Of a stretch of DNA of 64,000 nt, positions 8,304 through 19,243 are shown piece after piece. How positions within the stretch are numbered: the stretch's first letter is position 1; each line of letters opens with the position of its first letter. The notes beneath the pieces were generated by a model, which saw only the letters and a list, made by a program, of their open reading frames with translations, had not been told where the DNA came from and did no database searches. Source of the DNA: Brenneria bubanii (GTDB lineage: Bacteria > Pseudomonadota > Gammaproteobacteria > Enterobacterales > Enterobacteriaceae); contig NZ_JAKMAJ010000015.1 of the NCBI RefSeq assembly GCF_022378355.1, forward strand, positions 1-64,000, given 5' to 3'. Position numbers and translations under genes: made by a program.

Positions 8304-9286
8304 GGCTCCTCCGCCCTGTCCCAGCCATATTTCCTTTGCAATACGGTGATTTTTCTATCGTTAAGGCGCAACAAACTGCGCTGATGGATATCGCTGTCGC
8401 CCACCCGCACGTGAAGATCAACAACAAACACATCGCTTTTTACCGTCAGGAACTGCCGGGCGGTGGCGTTATCGATGTCGCGCAGCAGATCCGCCCGCCA
8501 CAGCTCGTCCAGGCTTTCCCAGCCGGTACGCGGCCGCAGGCTCAGCAATGCCGCGGCCTGTCCGCTGTCCAGTTGATTAAGCAACAGCGCCGCCAGCAAA
8601 GGCGCCTGCTCCTCGCTCAGGGTATTAATATTGATCGCCAACGTTTCCTGCGGTAATACGCAAACGTAAGGCAGCAGGCGCTGATAGAGGTCGGCGTCGA
8701 CGCCGTATACCGTGCGTAGCTCGCTGATATCGCTCATCGGCTGGTTGGCGGGACGATAAGGCGGCGAAAGCGAGGCGTAAGACGCATCCTCCGCGCCGTT
8801 GGCCGCCGGATAGCCGTCGGCGTCGATCCAGTCGCGTACCGCCCCCGTCACCTGCTGCGCCCGCACATCCTCCTCGCCCAGATTGATCAGCAGATAGTGC
8901 AATACTTGCGCAGGATAAGGCGTGGTCAACGCGGTGCCGTTATTATCAGCCGATTGGTTGATGGCATTGAGATTAAGGCAGGCGCGGCCGTCGCGTATCC
9001 GGCCCTGAATCTCTCCGCCATCCACCGGAAACTGGCGCCCCTGCTGCGCCCAGAATTGCGCCAGATGGGTACGCTGCGGCGAATCCAGCGCGTCACGCAG
9101 CAGGATATTGCCCGCCAGCGATTCCGCGCCCAGCGCATACCATTTGGTCTGCTGGCGGCCAAGTTGCCCTTCGGCGCGCAGCAAACTGCGTCCGCTGCGT
9201 TCGGCCATCGCAGCGGCCAATGCCGCCATCAGCGCCAGCATCAGCAACACCACCAGGAGCGCGACGCCGCGCTGCCTGCGCATCAT
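8300..9286 (-). CDS. outK: Minor pseudopilin OutK (GspK)
   Basis: A 328-residue large minor pseudopilin that caps the pseudopilus tip with OutI and OutJ. The prepilin signal is MMRRQRG followed by the helix [20 protein letters not shown]. It lacks Glu at +5, as is characteristic of GspK. Most of the protein is the GspK-specific alpha domain inserted in the pilin fold. The open frame extends further upstream, but the ATG at 9286, overlapping the outJ stop (ATGA), gives a correct prepilin leader, so the extra 39 residues are not used. Confidence 0.92.
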   Translation of the reverse strand: MMRRQRGVALLVVLLMLALMAALAAAMAERSGRSLLRAEGQLGRQQTKWYALGAESLAGNILLRDALDSPQRTHLAQFWAQQGRQFPVDGGEIQGRIRDGRACLNLNAINQSADNNGTALTTPYPAQVLHYLLINLGEEDVRAQQVTGAVRDWIDADGYPAANGAEDASYASLSPPYRPANQPMSDISELRTVYGVDADLYQRLLPYVCVLPQETLAININTLSEEQAPLLAALLLNQLDSGQAAALLSLRPRTGWESLDELWRADLLRDIDNATARQFLTVKSDVFVVDLHVRVGDSDIHQRSLLRLNDRKITVLQRKYGWDRAEEP

Positions 9287-9882
9287 GCCTCTTCGCCCGT
9301 CGTCACGATAAATAGCCGCGATAGCTCGCCGTAATCGGCCAGTATCAATACCACTTCGATACCCTGCGGCAGGCGCGTGCTGCTGTCCCAGCGCTCCCGC
9401 CATGTGCCGTTAGCGAAAAAGCGCAGGCGAAACCCCTCCACGCCGCTCAGCAACGGCGTCACTATCGGCTCCTCGCCCGGCAACGGGTCAGGGTGACGGT
9501 AGTGCAACCGCTGGAGCTGCCGGTTTTGCAAACGATAGCTGACCAGCTGTAACTCCGAACGGCGCAGCAACCCGAAGGGATTGGGCCAGCCATTACGGGT
9601 AAATGTCACCGCCCAATCGTCGCTTTTCATCTGATAGCGGGCGGCATAAAACAGCTGCTCGTTCGCACGGCTGCGGCGCGCAATCAGATGGGAAAAATCG
9701 CCGTCCAACTGACCGAAGGCGCGCTGCAACTGCGCCAGGCGTTCGGCTTTATGCTGTGCGAGCTCGTCGTTGCGCAGCACTGCCTGCAAAACCTGCATGG
9801 CGCCGACGCTCAGCGCGGCGAAAATAGCCAGCGCCAACAGCATCTCCAGCAACGTGAAGCCTTGATTACGCCCGCGCTTCAC
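9283..9882 (-). CDS. outJ: Minor pseudopilin OutJ (GspJ)
   Basis: A 199-residue type II pseudopilin. I chose the GTG at 9882 as start: it overlaps the outI stop as GTGA and gives the leader VKRGRNQG before [16 protein letters not shown], with the conserved Glu at +5. The reading frame runs 130 codons further upstream through outI, but that part is low-complexity out-of-frame sequence. The globular part has the GspJ block [10 protein letters not shown] followed by the [19 protein letters not shown] strand. Forms the tip with OutI and OutK. Confidence 0.92.
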   Translation of the reverse strand: MKRGRNQGFTLLEMLLALAIFAALSVGAMQVLQAVLRNDELAQHKAERLAQLQRAFGQLDGDFSHLIARRSRANEQLFYAARYQMKSDDWAVTFTRNGWPNPFGLLRRSELQLVSYRLQNRQLQRLHYRHPDPLPGEEPIVTPLLSGVEGFRLRFFANGTWRERWDSSTRLPQGIEVVLILADYGELSRLFIVTTGEEA

Positions 9883-10262
9883 CCGCCGCTCCCCGCGCCC
9901 TGACGCACCACGTAAGTGCGTAAGTACCCCTCGGCCGATACCGCGTTTTTCTGCCGTCGGACTTCCACGTCCAACGCCCGCAGTTGGCTGTCGCCGGTCG
10001 CTACCCCCTGCCAGCGCCAATACCAGCGCTCGCCGGCAAACTGGGTTTCGCCGCTTACCCAGCGGGTTTCCGGCCAGGTTTGCTCCAACCGCAGCCTCAC
10101 CTGCTGATTTTCCGCAATCCAGGCGGCAAAAGTTTTCTCTTCCAGACGGCCGATGCCGGCGGCCTGCTGCGTCGTGGCTTTCAATAACGCCAGACCGGCG
10201 AGTGCGAAAACGCTGACCGCGACCAGCACCTCCAGTAACGTCATCCCCTGCTGCCGTCTCAT
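9879..10262 (-). CDS. outI: Minor pseudopilin OutI (GspI)
   Basis: A 127-residue pseudopilin: leader MRRQQG, cleavage before [21 protein letters not shown] with Glu at +5, then the short GspI globular domain ([26 protein letters not shown]). It nucleates the tip complex with OutJ and OutK. Overlaps outH and outJ by 4 bases each. Confidence 0.92.
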   Translation of the reverse strand: MRRQQGMTLLEVLVAVSVFALAGLALLKATTQQAAGIGRLEEKTFAAWIAENQQVRLRLEQTWPETRWVSGETQFAGERWYWRWQGVATGDSQLRALDVEVRRQKNAVSAEGYLRTYVVRQGAGSGG

Positions 10263-10807
10263 GGCGCCGCCTCACCGTTATCGCTCAGCGAAGTGCTTAT
10301 CCGTCCGCTGTCGTCCACCTGTAGCCAGGATGAAATGCCCTGTTGCGCATGATGAAAAACCAACGTGAAGGGGGTTATCTCCCCGCCCGGCAGAATCAAA
10401 ATGGCCGGTTGCTTATCGCCTTCCCCGGCGTCGCGCAGATGCAGTTCAAGACGCACGGCGGCCGGCAGTTGCGCCGACGCCGCCAGACGCCGGGGTTGCC
10501 ATGGCTGCCAGCGATAGCCGCGCCACACATCATCGCCATCGCCGCTATCCGGTTGATCGGTTTGCCGGCGCTGCAGCACGTTAAACTGCCAGCGGTCGGG
10601 ATAAATGCTGATACCCAGCAACTGCTCATGCAACTGGCTGTTATCCACCGCGAAATCCAACTGCGCCTGGAAACGCGCCAACTGATATGCGGCGTCCACC
10701 CGCCGGTCGGCGGGAAATGACATCATTACCAGGCTGGCGGCGCTGCCGATCAGCAACACCACCAGCATCATTTCCAGCAGCGTGAAGCCGCGCACATCAC
10801 CGGCCAT
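10259..10807 (-). CDS. outH: Minor pseudopilin OutH (GspH)
   Basis: A 182-residue pseudopilin: leader MAGDVRG, cleavage before [20 protein letters not shown] with Glu at +5, and a GspH-type globular domain of normal length ([15 protein letters not shown]). It links the OutI/J/K tip to the OutG shaft. Three bases separate it from outG. Confidence 0.92.
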   Translation of the reverse strand: MAGDVRGFTLLEMMLVVLLIGSAASLVMMSFPADRRVDAAYQLARFQAQLDFAVDNSQLHEQLLGISIYPDRWQFNVLQRRQTDQPDSGDGDDVWRGYRWQPWQPRRLAASAQLPAAVRLELHLRDAGEGDKQPAILILPGGEITPFTLVFHHAQQGISSWLQVDDSGRISTSLSDNGEAAP

Positions 10808-10810
10808 CGG

Positions 10811-11236
10811 CTATTTCCCGCCGAGGTTCCAGTTGCCGAGATCGTCATCGGTATCCGGCATACCGTCCGGGCCGAACGAAAAGACGTCCAACTGGCCGTG
10901 TTGGCCGGGGTTCAGGAGCTGATAATCATTGCCCCACGGATCCTTCGGCAGACGGCGGATATAGCCATCCTGCGGATAGTTGCGCGGCTCCGGCGCCAGG
11001 TTGCTTTTCGTCACCAGCGCCACTAATCCCTGCTCGGTGCTGGGATAACGGTGGTTATCCAGCTTGTACATATCCAGTGCGCTTTCCAGCGCCACCAGAT
11101 CGCTGGTCGCCTTCTGCCGATCGGCCTTCTCTTTATTACCCATCAAATTAGGCACCACCAGACTGGCCAACACGCCCAGAATAACGATAACCACCATGAT
11201 CTCTAACAGGGTGAAACCACGCTGACGCTGCTGCAT
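10811..11236 (-). CDS. outG: Major pseudopilin OutG (GspG)
   Basis: A 141-residue major pseudopilin that makes the shaft of the pseudopilus. Leader MQQRQRG, cleavage before FTLLEIMVVIVILGVLASLV (Glu at +5), then the classic GspG sequence (YKLDNHRYPSTEQGL, LPKDPWGNDYQ, and the calcium-binding DVFSFGPDGMPDTDDDLGNW near the C-terminus). It is the most conserved protein of the locus and the best anchor for the family call. Confidence 0.97.
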   Translation of the reverse strand: MQQRQRGFTLLEIMVVIVILGVLASLVVPNLMGNKEKADRQKATSDLVALESALDMYKLDNHRYPSTEQGLVALVTKSNLAPEPRNYPQDGYIRRLPKDPWGNDYQLLNPGQHGQLDVFSFGPDGMPDTDDDLGNWNLGGK

Positions 11237-11269
11237 CCGTTTTCTCCATCGCTAAAATTTTCGCTAACT

Positions 11270-12493
11270 TCATGAACTCATTAATGTATTCAATTGCAGA
11301 ATCGGCTGTAGTATCGCCATAACGATAAACAGCACGATGGCCGCCATAGTGACGACCAGCAACGGCTCAAACAGCCCCAGCGCCAGCGTTATCTGGGCGC
11401 TGAACTCGCGGTCCTGATTATCCGCCGCCCGCGCCAGCATGCTGTCCAGTTCACCGCTGCGTTCGCCGCTGGCGATCATATGGCGCATCATCGGCGGAAA
11501 TAGCCGGGTCTGCTCCAGCGCCTTATGCAAACTCACCCCTTCGCGTACCGCCTCGGTGGCCTGCGCCAGCCGGTAACGCGCGTAATCGTTGTTCATCACA
11601 TCGCCGCTGATGCGCATCGCCTGTAGCAACGGCACCGAACTGGCGTTGAGAATACTCAGCGTGCGGGCGTAACGCGCCGTATTCAGGCCGCGCGCAATGC
11701 GCCCCAACAGTGGCAGCCACAGCAAACGGCGATGGAATGCGACGCGCCTTTTCTCCTGCCGCAATAGCGATTTGCCCAGCAACGCCCCCGCCAGCAACGC
11801 CAGCAGCAGCCAGGGGCCGATATGGCGCACTGCATCGCTAAGCCCCATCAGTAAGCGGGTGGAAAGCGGCAGCGCCTGCTTCATATGGATAAATTGCTCC
11901 ACCACTTTCGGCACTACCGCCGACAGTAAAATGCTCACTACCCCGATCGCCACCACGGTCAGCACACAGGGGTAGATCATCGCCTGCTGTATCCGGCCGC
12001 GCATTTGCTGACGCTGTTCGGTATAGTCCGCCAGCCGGTTGAGCACCGTATCCAGATGGCCGGACGTTTCCCCCGCCGCTACCATGGCGCAATACAGCCG
12101 GTCAAAGCTGGCGGGGAAGCCGCTTAGCGCTTCCGCCAACGCATGCCCCTCCAGAACTTTGGCCCGCACGCCGGCCATCAGCGCGCTCAACCGCGGTTTT
12201 TCACTCTGGCGCGCCACCGCGTCCAGCGCTTCTTCCAACGGCAGCCCGGCGGCCACCAGCGTGGCCAATTGGCGAGTCAGTAAGGCCAGATCGGCGGCGC
12301 CGATGTTGCGCCGCCGCAACAGACGCATGCCTGCCGGCGCGGCCTGGCGTTCGTCTCGGCCCTCTTCCAGCGCCAGCGGCACCAGTCCCTGCTCACGTAG
12401 CAGTTGGCGCGCCTGGCGCGTGGAATCCGCCTCCTGCATGCCGCGACACTTTTTGCCCTGCGCGTTCAACGCCTGATAGTGGAATAGCGCCAT
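11270..12493 (-). CDS. outF: Type II secretion inner-membrane protein OutF (GspF)
   Basis: A 407-residue polytopic platform protein with two tandem GspF domains (about residues 70-195 and 270-400), each with the SGE/SGH turn ([11 protein letters not shown] and [11 protein letters not shown]), and three membrane helices around 170-190, 220-240 and 375-395. Works with OutE and OutL to assemble pseudopilin. Gap to outE is 1 base and to outG 33 bases. Confidence 0.95.
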   Translation of the reverse strand: MALFHYQALNAQGKKCRGMQEADSTRQARQLLREQGLVPLALEEGRDERQAAPAGMRLLRRRNIGAADLALLTRQLATLVAAGLPLEEALDAVARQSEKPRLSALMAGVRAKVLEGHALAEALSGFPASFDRLYCAMVAAGETSGHLDTVLNRLADYTEQRQQMRGRIQQAMIYPCVLTVVAIGVVSILLSAVVPKVVEQFIHMKQALPLSTRLLMGLSDAVRHIGPWLLLALLAGALLGKSLLRQEKRRVAFHRRLLWLPLLGRIARGLNTARYARTLSILNASSVPLLQAMRISGDVMNNDYARYRLAQATEAVREGVSLHKALEQTRLFPPMMRHMIASGERSGELDSMLARAADNQDREFSAQITLALGLFEPLLVVTMAAIVLFIVMAILQPILQLNTLMSS

Positions 12494-12494
12494 G

Positions 12495-13985
12495 TCACTC
12501 CTCCGTGGTCATCCGCACCACCTCTTCCCAACTGGTGATGCCGGCCAGTACTTTTTCCAGCCCGTCCTGACGCATTGACGCGCGCTGGACGCCCGACATC
12601 CGCGCGATGGCCAGTTCGCCCTCGCCGCGCTGGATCGCCGCACGTACCCGCTCGTCGATCGTCAGCAACTCATGAATGCCGGTACGGCCGCGATAACCGG
12701 TGAAATTGCACAACGCGCAGCCGGTCGGCCGGTAGATCTGGCTGCCGGGCGCGATCCCCATCTGCACGGCCTGTTGCCCATCGACCGTCCAGGGGTGCCG
12801 ACAATCCGGGCACAGCGTTCGCACCAGGCGTTGCGCCAGCACCCCCAACAGCGAGGTAGCCAGTAAAAAGGATTCAATGCCCATGTCCTGCAGGCGCGGC
12901 AGCGCGCCGAGCGCGCTATTGGTATGCAGCGTGGACAGCACCAGATGGCCGGTCAGCGAAGCCTGCACCGCAATCTGCGCCGTTTCGCCGTCGCGGATTT
13001 CCCCCACCAGCACCACGTCCGGATCCTGACGCAAAATGGCGCGCAGCCCGCGGGCAAAGGTCATCTCCACCCGCGGGTTGACCTGGGTCTGGCCGATGCC
13101 GTCCAGCTCGTATTCGATGGGATCCTCCACCGTCATGATATTGCGCTCCGCCGCGTTCAGCTGTCTCAGCGCCGCATACAGCGTGGTGCTTTTGCCCGAA
13201 CCGGTCGGGCCGGTGACCAGGATGATGCCGTGAGGGCGGTGAATCAGGTCATTCATCTGTTGCTGCAGATGAGCGGACATACCGAGCAGCGCCAGATCCA
13301 GCGGCACGCTGTTTTTATCCAGCAGCCGCAACACCACGCGCTCGCCATGGTTTGAAGGCAGCGTGGATACCCGCACGTCGACCGCCCGACCGCCGATGCG
13401 CAGCGCCATGCGCCCATCCTGCGGCACGCGCTTTTCAGCGATATCCAGCCGCGCCATCACCTTGATGCGCGATACCAGCAGCGACGCCAGCTTGCGCCGG
13501 GGGCGCAAAATTTCACGCAGCACGCCGTCGATCCGAAAGCGGATCTGCAAGTGGCGCTCATAGGTTTCTATATGGATGTCCGAAGCCTTCTCTTTTATCG
13601 CTTCGGTCAGCATGGCGTTGATCAGGCGAATAATCGGCGCATCGTCGTCGGCATCCAGCAGATCGTCGCTGTCGGGCAACTCTTCCGCCAAGGTGTAGAA
13701 ATCGATGTCGTTGCCGATGTCCTCCATCATGCGTTTAGCTTCGTTGGAATCGCGCTGATAGCAAGCGACCAGTTGATGTTCGAATGCTTCTTCGCTCACC
13801 AGTTGCACGCTCAACGGGCCGCCGGCCACCCGCCGCGCTTCCAGCAGCGCCGGGGCCGCGGTCTGCGCCATGCAGATCGCCCGGTACGCCGCCTGCTCCT
13901 GTAACAGCAGGATTTGCTGCGCTCGCGCCCAGGCAAAGGGCAACAACGGGCGCTGCTCGCCGCCGCCTGACTCGCGATCGTTCAT
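12495..13985 (-). CDS. outE: Type II secretion ATPase OutE (GspE)
   Basis: A 496-residue hexameric AAA-type traffic ATPase that powers pseudopilus assembly. Visible: Walker [16 protein letters not shown] (about 260-274), Asp box EDPIEY, Walker [17 protein letters not shown], His box [18 protein letters not shown], and the zinc-binding tetracysteine CPDC ... CALC (about 393-428). The N-terminal GspE/EpsE N1-N2 domains bind OutL. Overlaps outD by 4 bases. Confidence 0.97.
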   Translation of the reverse strand: MNDRESGGGEQRPLLPFAWARAQQILLLQEQAAYRAICMAQTAAPALLEARRVAGGPLSVQLVSEEAFEHQLVACYQRDSNEAKRMMEDIGNDIDFYTLAEELPDSDDLLDADDDAPIIRLINAMLTEAIKEKASDIHIETYERHLQIRFRIDGVLREILRPRRKLASLLVSRIKVMARLDIAEKRVPQDGRMALRIGGRAVDVRVSTLPSNHGERVVLRLLDKNSVPLDLALLGMSAHLQQQMNDLIHRPHGIILVTGPTGSGKSTTLYAALRQLNAAERNIMTVEDPIEYELDGIGQTQVNPRVEMTFARGLRAILRQDPDVVLVGEIRDGETAQIAVQASLTGHLVLSTLHTNSALGALPRLQDMGIESFLLATSLLGVLAQRLVRTLCPDCRHPWTVDGQQAVQMGIAPGSQIYRPTGCALCNFTGYRGRTGIHELLTIDERVRAAIQRGEGELAIARMSGVQRASMRQDGLEKVLAGITSWEEVVRMTTEE

Positions 13986-15958
13986 CGCTCCCCCGGCCGA
14001 TAGAACGCGGCTATCGCCGACTGCACCTGTCTGAAGGTGTAGGCATTGTTGCCTTCGCGCGGCAGTTTAAGCACGTCGTCGGTCAGGATACTTTCCCCCT
14101 GACGTTGCTGTTCGTGTTCCTGGGCGAATGCATGGTATTTATCCGCCGAGGCATGGCGGTACTGTTGGCTATCGCGGATAATCGACGGGCGAATAAACAG
14201 CATCAAATTGCGTTTCGACACCTGTTTGCTATCGGAGCGAAATAAACGGCCCAGCAGCGGAATATCCCCCAGAAACGGCACTTTACTCGCCGTTTCCTGG
14301 GTTCTTTTATCCAGCAGGCCGCCAACCACCACGGTTTCCCCGCTGCCGACCAGCACCGCGTTGTTCACCGTCCGGGTATTAAAGGTCGCCCCCAGCTCCG
14401 CACTGCTGCTGGAGGAGGAGTCGGCCACGCTGGAAACCTCCTGCTCTATTTCCAGCAGCACCGAATCCCCTTCGTTAATCTGTGGCTTGACCTTCAGCTT
14501 GATACCGACCGTTTTACGCTCGACGGTGTTAAAAATATTATCGCCGGAGGTGGTGCGCGAGCCGGACAGCACCGGCACCTCCTGACCGACGTTAAACGTC
14601 GCTTCTTTGTTGTCCAGCGTAACGATACTCGGCGTCGCCAGAATGTCGTTTTTACTGTCGCTGGAGAGCGCGGTCAGCAACATCGCCCAGTTGCCGGAAT
14701 AAAACCCGGCGGCGATGCCGCTGAAACTGTTGATGGTGCTCGCCAGCGTGCTATCCACCGTGCCATCCTGGCGGTATTGTTCCGCACCGGCCGCCACGCT
14801 GGCGATCGGCAGACCGGTATTGGTGAATTGCGTCATGCCGGCATGCTTATTGCCCCATTGAATGCCGAGATTCAGCCCGTCCGCGTCCTGAACCTCGGCA
14901 ATAATCGCTTCCACCAGCACCTGGGAACGGCGAATATCCAGCTTCTCGATCACCTGCTCCAGATCGCGCATCACGTCCGGCGCCGCGGTGACAATCAGCG
15001 AGTTGGTCTGATCGTGCGCCTTGATGGTGACATCCTTCAGCAGCGCCTGCGCCGGCTTGGCGTTTTTTTGTTCGCCCTGGATGCTGTCGCTGACCCCGTT
15101 CAGTACCTCAACCAGATCGCTGGCTTTGGCGTATTTCAGATAAATGACTTTGGTATTGCCCTGCACCGCCTGTTCATGATCGAGCTGCTTTATCATCCCG
15201 ATGGTCCGCTGCCGAGAATTCGGTTCGCCGCTGACCATTATCGAGTTGGTTCGTTCGTCCGCCACCAGCGTGGCCACCATGCTGCCGGGCAACGCCGATT
15301 TACCCTCGTTTTTATTCAGCTCCGTCACCATCCTGACCACTTCAACCGCGGAAGCATACGCCAGCGGCACGGTCACTACGTTGCGATCGCCGACCTTATC
15401 GACCTGTTCGACGATCGCCATCAGCCGTTTGACCACCGCCGCGCGGCCGGTCATCAGCAGGACGTTGGATGGCTCATAATGCACCACGCTACCCGCCCCG
15501 GCGTTGTCATTAAGCTGGCGCAGCAACGGCGCCAAATCGCGCGCGGCCACGTTATTGACCGGCACCACCCGGGTGACCACCTCATCGCCCAGTCCGGGCC
15601 GCGCATCACTGGCCACCGGCCCCGCCGCGGTTTTGGCGTCTTTGGCACGGATGATCTTCAACACGCCGTTATCCATCGGAATAGCGGCGAAGCCATAGAC
15701 ATCCAGCACGCTGAGGAAGAACTGGTAGTACTGCTCTTCGTTCATCATGTCATAGCTGCGTACCGTAATCGTGCCTTTCACCGCCGGATCGATAATCACC
15801 GTTTTGTTCAGATTTTTGCTCACCGTGTTAATGAATTCCTGAATATCCGTCCCTTTAAAACTGGCGGAAAATTCGGCGCCCCAGCCACAGGAAACCCACA
15901 TCAACAGCACGCCGGCTCCCAGCAAACGCCAGCGCGGCTTTATTTTTCTACTTAACAA
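13982..15958 (-). CDS. outD: Outer-membrane secretin OutD (GspD)
   Basis: A 658-residue secretin with a Sec signal peptide ([19 protein letters not shown]), the N0 domain ([20 protein letters not shown]), N1-N3 repeats, and the C-terminal secretin barrel with the gate region ([25 protein letters not shown] and [14 protein letters not shown]). The C-terminal ~60 residues form the S-domain bound by the pilotin OutS. Its stop overlaps the outE start, and it begins right after the outC stop with no gap. Confidence 0.97.
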   Translation of the reverse strand: MLSRKIKPRWRLLGAGVLLMWVSCGWGAEFSASFKGTDIQEFINTVSKNLNKTVIIDPAVKGTITVRSYDMMNEEQYYQFFLSVLDVYGFAAIPMDNGVLKIIRAKDAKTAAGPVASDARPGLGDEVVTRVVPVNNVAARDLAPLLRQLNDNAGAGSVVHYEPSNVLLMTGRAAVVKRLMAIVEQVDKVGDRNVVTVPLAYASAVEVVRMVTELNKNEGKSALPGSMVATLVADERTNSIMVSGEPNSRQRTIGMIKQLDHEQAVQGNTKVIYLKYAKASDLVEVLNGVSDSIQGEQKNAKPAQALLKDVTIKAHDQTNSLIVTAAPDVMRDLEQVIEKLDIRRSQVLVEAIIAEVQDADGLNLGIQWGNKHAGMTQFTNTGLPIASVAAGAEQYRQDGTVDSTLASTINSFSGIAAGFYSGNWAMLLTALSSDSKNDILATPSIVTLDNKEATFNVGQEVPVLSGSRTTSGDNIFNTVERKTVGIKLKVKPQINEGDSVLLEIEQEVSSVADSSSSSSAELGATFNTRTVNNAVLVGSGETVVVGGLLDKRTQETASKVPFLGDIPLLGRLFRSDSKQVSKRNLMLFIRPSIIRDSQQYRHASADKYHAFAQEHEQQRQGESILTDDVLKLPREGNNAYTFRQVQSAIAAFYRPGER

Positions 15959-16795
15959 TTAGTCATCTCCGGCTACCAGATAAATGTCCTGTCGTTGCCC
16001 CTCGCGTTCAATCGTGAGGGTTATTTCGCTCAGGCCGGGTAATTGCTCCATCGCCTGTTGCGCCTGCTGCGCATCGCGTAAATCCAGGCCATTAAGCGCC
16101 ACGGCCAGATCGTTTTCATGCAGACCGACCCGGTGAAAGAGCTCGCTCTGTTTGCCGGGATTGAGGCGATAACCGATCAGCGCGTTGCCGTTCATCACCG
16201 GAGAAATCGTGATGTAATCCATCACTTGCATCGGCTTGCTCTGTAGCCGCGCTTTTAATTGCGCTAGGGAGGGTTCGCCGCCAGAGGCCTGCGGCGGCGC
16301 GGCATCGTCGTATAAACGTAAGGCTTCATAACGCCCCTGGTATTCAAGCACCACCCGATCGGCGGAAATCGCCGTCACTTTGGCTGCATAGCCGGGAACC
16401 GCGTCGCCGACGCTGCGGCTGAACTGCTGATTGTCTTTGGCGATAATGGCAATCGAACGTTTTGGGTCAGGACTGGCGAGCACGCCGGTTAACCGCAGCT
16501 TAAGCGCAGTCAACGGAAGATCCGTCAGCAGAGCGGGATTGACGGCTGCGGATGGCATCCGCCCGTCGGAAGGAAGGCCAAATAAGGTCAGCGTCGTCGC
16601 CGTGGCGCGCGCTGCCACCGGCGGCATAGCCGGCGCGGACACGGCGGGCGCGATACCGGCAGGCACGAGTTCGGGTAGCCACAGGCGCCAGCTTAACGCC
16701 GCCAGTTGCTGAGCGATCAGCAACAGTAATCCCCAGAATAGAAAACGTTGCCAAAGCACCATCGACAATGCCGGCCGCAGAGACAAAAGAGTCAT
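15959..16795 (-). CDS. outC: Type II secretion protein OutC (GspC)
   Basis: A 278-residue bitopic protein and first gene of the operon. Membrane helix at about 17-35, proline/alanine linker, then the homology region (LKLRLTGVLASPDPKRSIAIIA ... QFSRSVGDAVPGY) that binds OutD N0, and a C-terminal PDZ domain (MNGNALIGYRLNPGK, HENDLAVALNGLDLRDA) implicated in substrate choice. The only in-frame ATG giving normal length is at 16795. It has no Shine-Dalgarno sequence, and a strong hairpin (16798-16828) ends two bases before it. Confidence 0.92.
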   Translation of the reverse strand: MTLLSLRPALSMVLWQRFLFWGLLLLIAQQLAALSWRLWLPELVPAGIAPAVSAPAMPPVAARATATTLTLFGLPSDGRMPSAAVNPALLTDLPLTALKLRLTGVLASPDPKRSIAIIAKDNQQFSRSVGDAVPGYAAKVTAISADRVVLEYQGRYEALRLYDDAAPPQASGGEPSLAQLKARLQSKPMQVMDYITISPVMNGNALIGYRLNPGKQSELFHRVGLHENDLAVALNGLDLRDAQQAQQAMEQLPGLSEITLTIEREGQRQDIYLVAGDD

Positions 16796-16797
16796 TC

Positions 16798-16828
16798 GTC
16801 GGGCGCCGCAACGGTGCCCGGCGCCGAC
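16798..16828 (-). promoter_or_regulatory. Strong hairpin directly before the outC start codon
   Basis: GTCGGCGCCG and its complement, with one bulged base, pair around a 10-base loop and end two bases before the outC ATG. No ribosome site is recognisable between hairpin and start. The structure could limit outC translation or shift the true start; this is inferred from pairing only. Confidence 0.45.
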
Positions 16829-17499
16829 TGGATAGCAAACCAGAAAAAAATCATAACCCCGTACTCACTATTATTATTTAACGAGCCTTAGCTTTCCCCG
16901 GCGCAATATCCCTTGCAGTCAAATAGCGTGCATAAAGCTAGCAATGCTTTATTGCACTTTTATGAAGGCGTCGGGGCAATGGCGCGGCTGCGCGACGCGA
17001 TAGGCGTTAGCGATGATACGCGGGATTCGTGCGTGCGAGGGCGGCCCTTAACGCCATGGATTCGTAGCCGAATTCGCCATCTGCCCAGTGATGGATCGCT
17101 CGATGTCTCCAGAGAGCAGGTCGCCGAATAAGCCAATATGTCGCTGGCGCCTCTGGATCCTCGCTATCGCCATCATCAACTCAGCCCTTGTCTGACAGCG
17201 CCATTCGCGGCGTCTGGACAATACATCAACGCAGCTCATACCTCTCTATCTGGCGCACAGGTGAACCTGCCCGGCGCCTTGCGGTTTATAAATTTAAATT
17301 ATGAAACATTTTATTGACAACCTAATGATGGCGATGCAAAACTAGCCCGTACAGTTATAAACAACCTTCAACATGTTCGCCATGCGCTTGCCTGGCGAGT
17401 ATTCAGGGAATCAAGACGCCATATTCCCTCTGCTGATCGCAGCGTTGAAAGTCGGCATCAATTCGTAATCAGTCCATTAATTATTACAGGATATTTCAA
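16829..17499. other. Intergenic region between divergent outC and the DUF3313 lipoprotein gene
   Basis: About 670 bases. Short frames on both strands (for example 16913-17131 plus and 17048-17239 minus) show no recognisable family and may be relics. An outT gene, found next to outC in Dickeya, is not seen. An AT-rich stretch at 17287-17320 contains TTGACA (17314-17319) and a TGAAACATTTTATT sequence resembling half of a KdgR site. This is probably the promoter area of the gene at 17500. Confidence 0.4.
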
Positions 17500-18162
17500 A
17501 TGACCATGTCATCTCGGGTTACCTACCCGGCCTTGCTGGGCCTTGCCATGCTGATTACCGGTTGTGCTGGTAATCAGCCCGTACGCTATACCGGTATCGA
17601 TTCCGCTTCACAGTTGACGGCCAATACCGGCGATGAGTCTGATCGTATTCCCTACCGCTACGCCACGCAGGTGGACTGGGCAAAATACCAAAGCATCATC
17701 ATCGATCCGGTAACGCTATATCAGGGAGCGGATGGTCAATTCGGCGATATGGAACTGTCCGACCGTCAGGCGCTTGCCGCCTATATGCAGAAGACATTTG
17801 CGGAAACGTTGCGTCCGCACTTCCGGCAAGCCACGGCCCCCGCGCCGGATACTCTGCGTCTGAAACTGACGCTGACCGGCGCGGATACCACGCCTCAGGT
17901 CGTCGGCACCGTCACCAAATTCGATCTGGCCGGAGGCCCTTACAACATCGTCCAGTCGATTCGTGGCGGTCAGGGCATCTTCAGCGGTTCTGTGAATTAC
18001 GCCGTTGAAATTTTCGATGCCGCCACCAATCGTTTGCTGTATGCCTACGTCGCCAAACAGTATCCGAACGCCATGAATGTCTCCGCCAGCGTCGGTTCGC
18101 TTAGCGCCGCAGAGGTGGGCATTGACAAAGGGGCCGAAGAGTTGGCCGAGATGTTGAAGTAA
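17500..18162 (+). CDS. DUF3313-family lipoprotein
   Basis: A 220-residue lipoprotein: lipobox LITGC with Cys22 and Ala at +2 (outer-membrane sorting). The mature protein fits DUF3313: a SGIDSASQLTANTGDE-like start, WAKYQSIIIDPVTLYQG, then the LRLKLTLTGADTTPQVVGTV core and an Asn/Ser-rich end. Function is unknown; family members are small outer-membrane-associated proteins often found near porin or transport genes. It lies 45 bases before a MipA/OmpV gene and probably shares its transcript. AGGA precedes the start. Confidence 0.8.
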   Translation: MTMSSRVTYPALLGLAMLITGCAGNQPVRYTGIDSASQLTANTGDESDRIPYRYATQVDWAKYQSIIIDPVTLYQGADGQFGDMELSDRQALAAYMQKTFAETLRPHFRQATAPAPDTLRLKLTLTGADTTPQVVGTVTKFDLAGGPYNIVQSIRGGQGIFSGSVNYAVEIFDAATNRLLYAYVAKQYPNAMNVSASVGSLSAAEVGIDKGAEELAEMLK

Positions 18163-18207
18163 TCACCGGTCATTACGCGCCCATTGATTCAAACCTAAAG
18201 AGATAAC

Positions 18208-18963
18208 ATGATGAGAATCCTTTCTGTTCGCAAATATCACCGGTTGCTTTTACTGCCATTATTGTGTTCGGCGCCCGCCCTGGCTGGGGACTGGTCTTTG
18301 GGCCTGTCCGCCGGAGCGGCCCAAAGCCCTTATCGTGATACGGATCCCACTATCTTTCCATTCCCGTTGGTTGGTTATGAAAGCGATTATCTGTTTTTCC
18401 ATGGGGTAAAAGGCGGGCTCCATCTGTGGAAGGACGAGGTAAATCAGCTGGATGTTTTTGCCGCCTATGATGGCCGCCAGTTCAAACCCAAAGACAGCGA
18501 CGACCGGCGGATGAAACGCCTGGACAAGCGTGATTCAACCGCGGTTGCGGGTTTGGAATATACCCTGCGTACTGATTTCGGTCATTTCAACGCTTCCGTC
18601 GCCGGTGATGTATTGGATAACAGCGACGGACTTTCCGCCAATGCCGCGTATCTGTATCCAATCAAACTGGATGACTGGGAGATTTTGCCCAAAGTCGGCG
18701 TGCGCTGGGACAGCAAGGATCTGAATAAATATTACTTTGGCGTCAGCCAGAGCGAATCGCTGCGCAGCGGACTGGCCGCTTATACGCCGGAAGACAGCTT
18801 CACGCCTTATGCCGAGCTGGCGGTACGCTACCGCATCACTCCGGCCTGGGTTACCTTCGCCTCCGCGCGCTATGAAGCGCTGCCGGATGCAGTGAAGAAC
18901 AGTCCGATGGTGGACAAAGAAGGCATCGGCATGGTTTCCGCCGGCGTCAGCTACAGCTTCTGA
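18208..18963 (+). CDS. MipA/OmpV-family outer-membrane protein
   Basis: A 251-residue outer-membrane beta-barrel with signal peptide (LLLPLLCSAPALAG, cleavage before DWSLGL). Alternating beta strands and a C-terminal YSF ending fit MipA/OmpV. Family marks are SPYRDTDPTIFPFPLVGYESDYLFF near the N-terminus and GIGMVSAGVSYSF at the end. MipA scaffolds murein enzymes in E. coli; other members are small-molecule porins or stress-induced. Role here cannot be told from sequence. Probably cotranscribed with the DUF3313 lipoprotein. Confidence 0.85.
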   Translation: MMRILSVRKYHRLLLLPLLCSAPALAGDWSLGLSAGAAQSPYRDTDPTIFPFPLVGYESDYLFFHGVKGGLHLWKDEVNQLDVFAAYDGRQFKPKDSDDRRMKRLDKRDSTAVAGLEYTLRTDFGHFNASVAGDVLDNSDGLSANAAYLYPIKLDDWEILPKVGVRWDSKDLNKYYFGVSQSESLRSGLAAYTPEDSFTPYAELAVRYRITPAWVTFASARYEALPDAVKNSPMVDKEGIGMVSAGVSYSF

Positions 18964-19000
18964 CAACCGATATACCGCGGGCGGCTATCCCCTACGCCGG

Positions 19001-19243
19001 TATGAGAATACCTCCGGCCAAACGGCGCTGTGCAACCACTGTCGATCGGTGCTTTGGCATGGCGACGGCATAATGACGCCGCGTATGCTGCCGCTCGCTC
19101 TCACCTCCGTCGTCATTTTCGCTCTTGCCTGCCTCTTTCCGATCATGACGGTCAGTCTGCATGGCATACATAATGAAGTGACGCTGTATGCGCATATTGT
19201 CAAGCCCGGAATGATGACGTTGAGAAGTTCAGCGCTGAAATAA
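19001..19243 (+). pseudogene. Remnant of a paraquat-inducible protein A (PqiA)-like gene
   Basis: The frame reads LCNHCRSVLWHGDG, then a membrane helix RMLPLALTSVVIFALACLFPIM and TVSLHGIHNEVTL, which is the PqiA pattern: a CxxC zinc ribbon, then a helix ending in FPxM, then a GxxxEVTL turn. It covers only about 60 of the ~200 residues of one PqiA unit. After EVTL it diverges and stops, and there is no normal start upstream. I call it a decayed fragment. Confidence 0.5.

Noticed and set aside
9886-10275. Upstream extension of the outJ reading frame
   Set aside because: It overlaps outI fully out of frame; the GTG at 9882 gives the correct prepilin leader.
14777-15955. Long plus-strand open frame (392 codons) opposite outD
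   Set aside because: Shadow of the secretin gene: His/Arg/Gln-rich composition, no family pattern, no ribosome site.
16913-17131. Small open frame between outC and the DUF3313 gene as an outT candidate
   Set aside because: No resemblance to a membrane or secretion protein, wrong strand for the operon, and no ribosome site.
17297-17316. Possible KdgR box (TGAAACATTTTATT) before the DUF3313 gene
   Set aside because: Only the left half fits the KdgR palindrome; the right half matches poorly, so it is about 10 of 15 positions. Not enough to claim pectin regulation.
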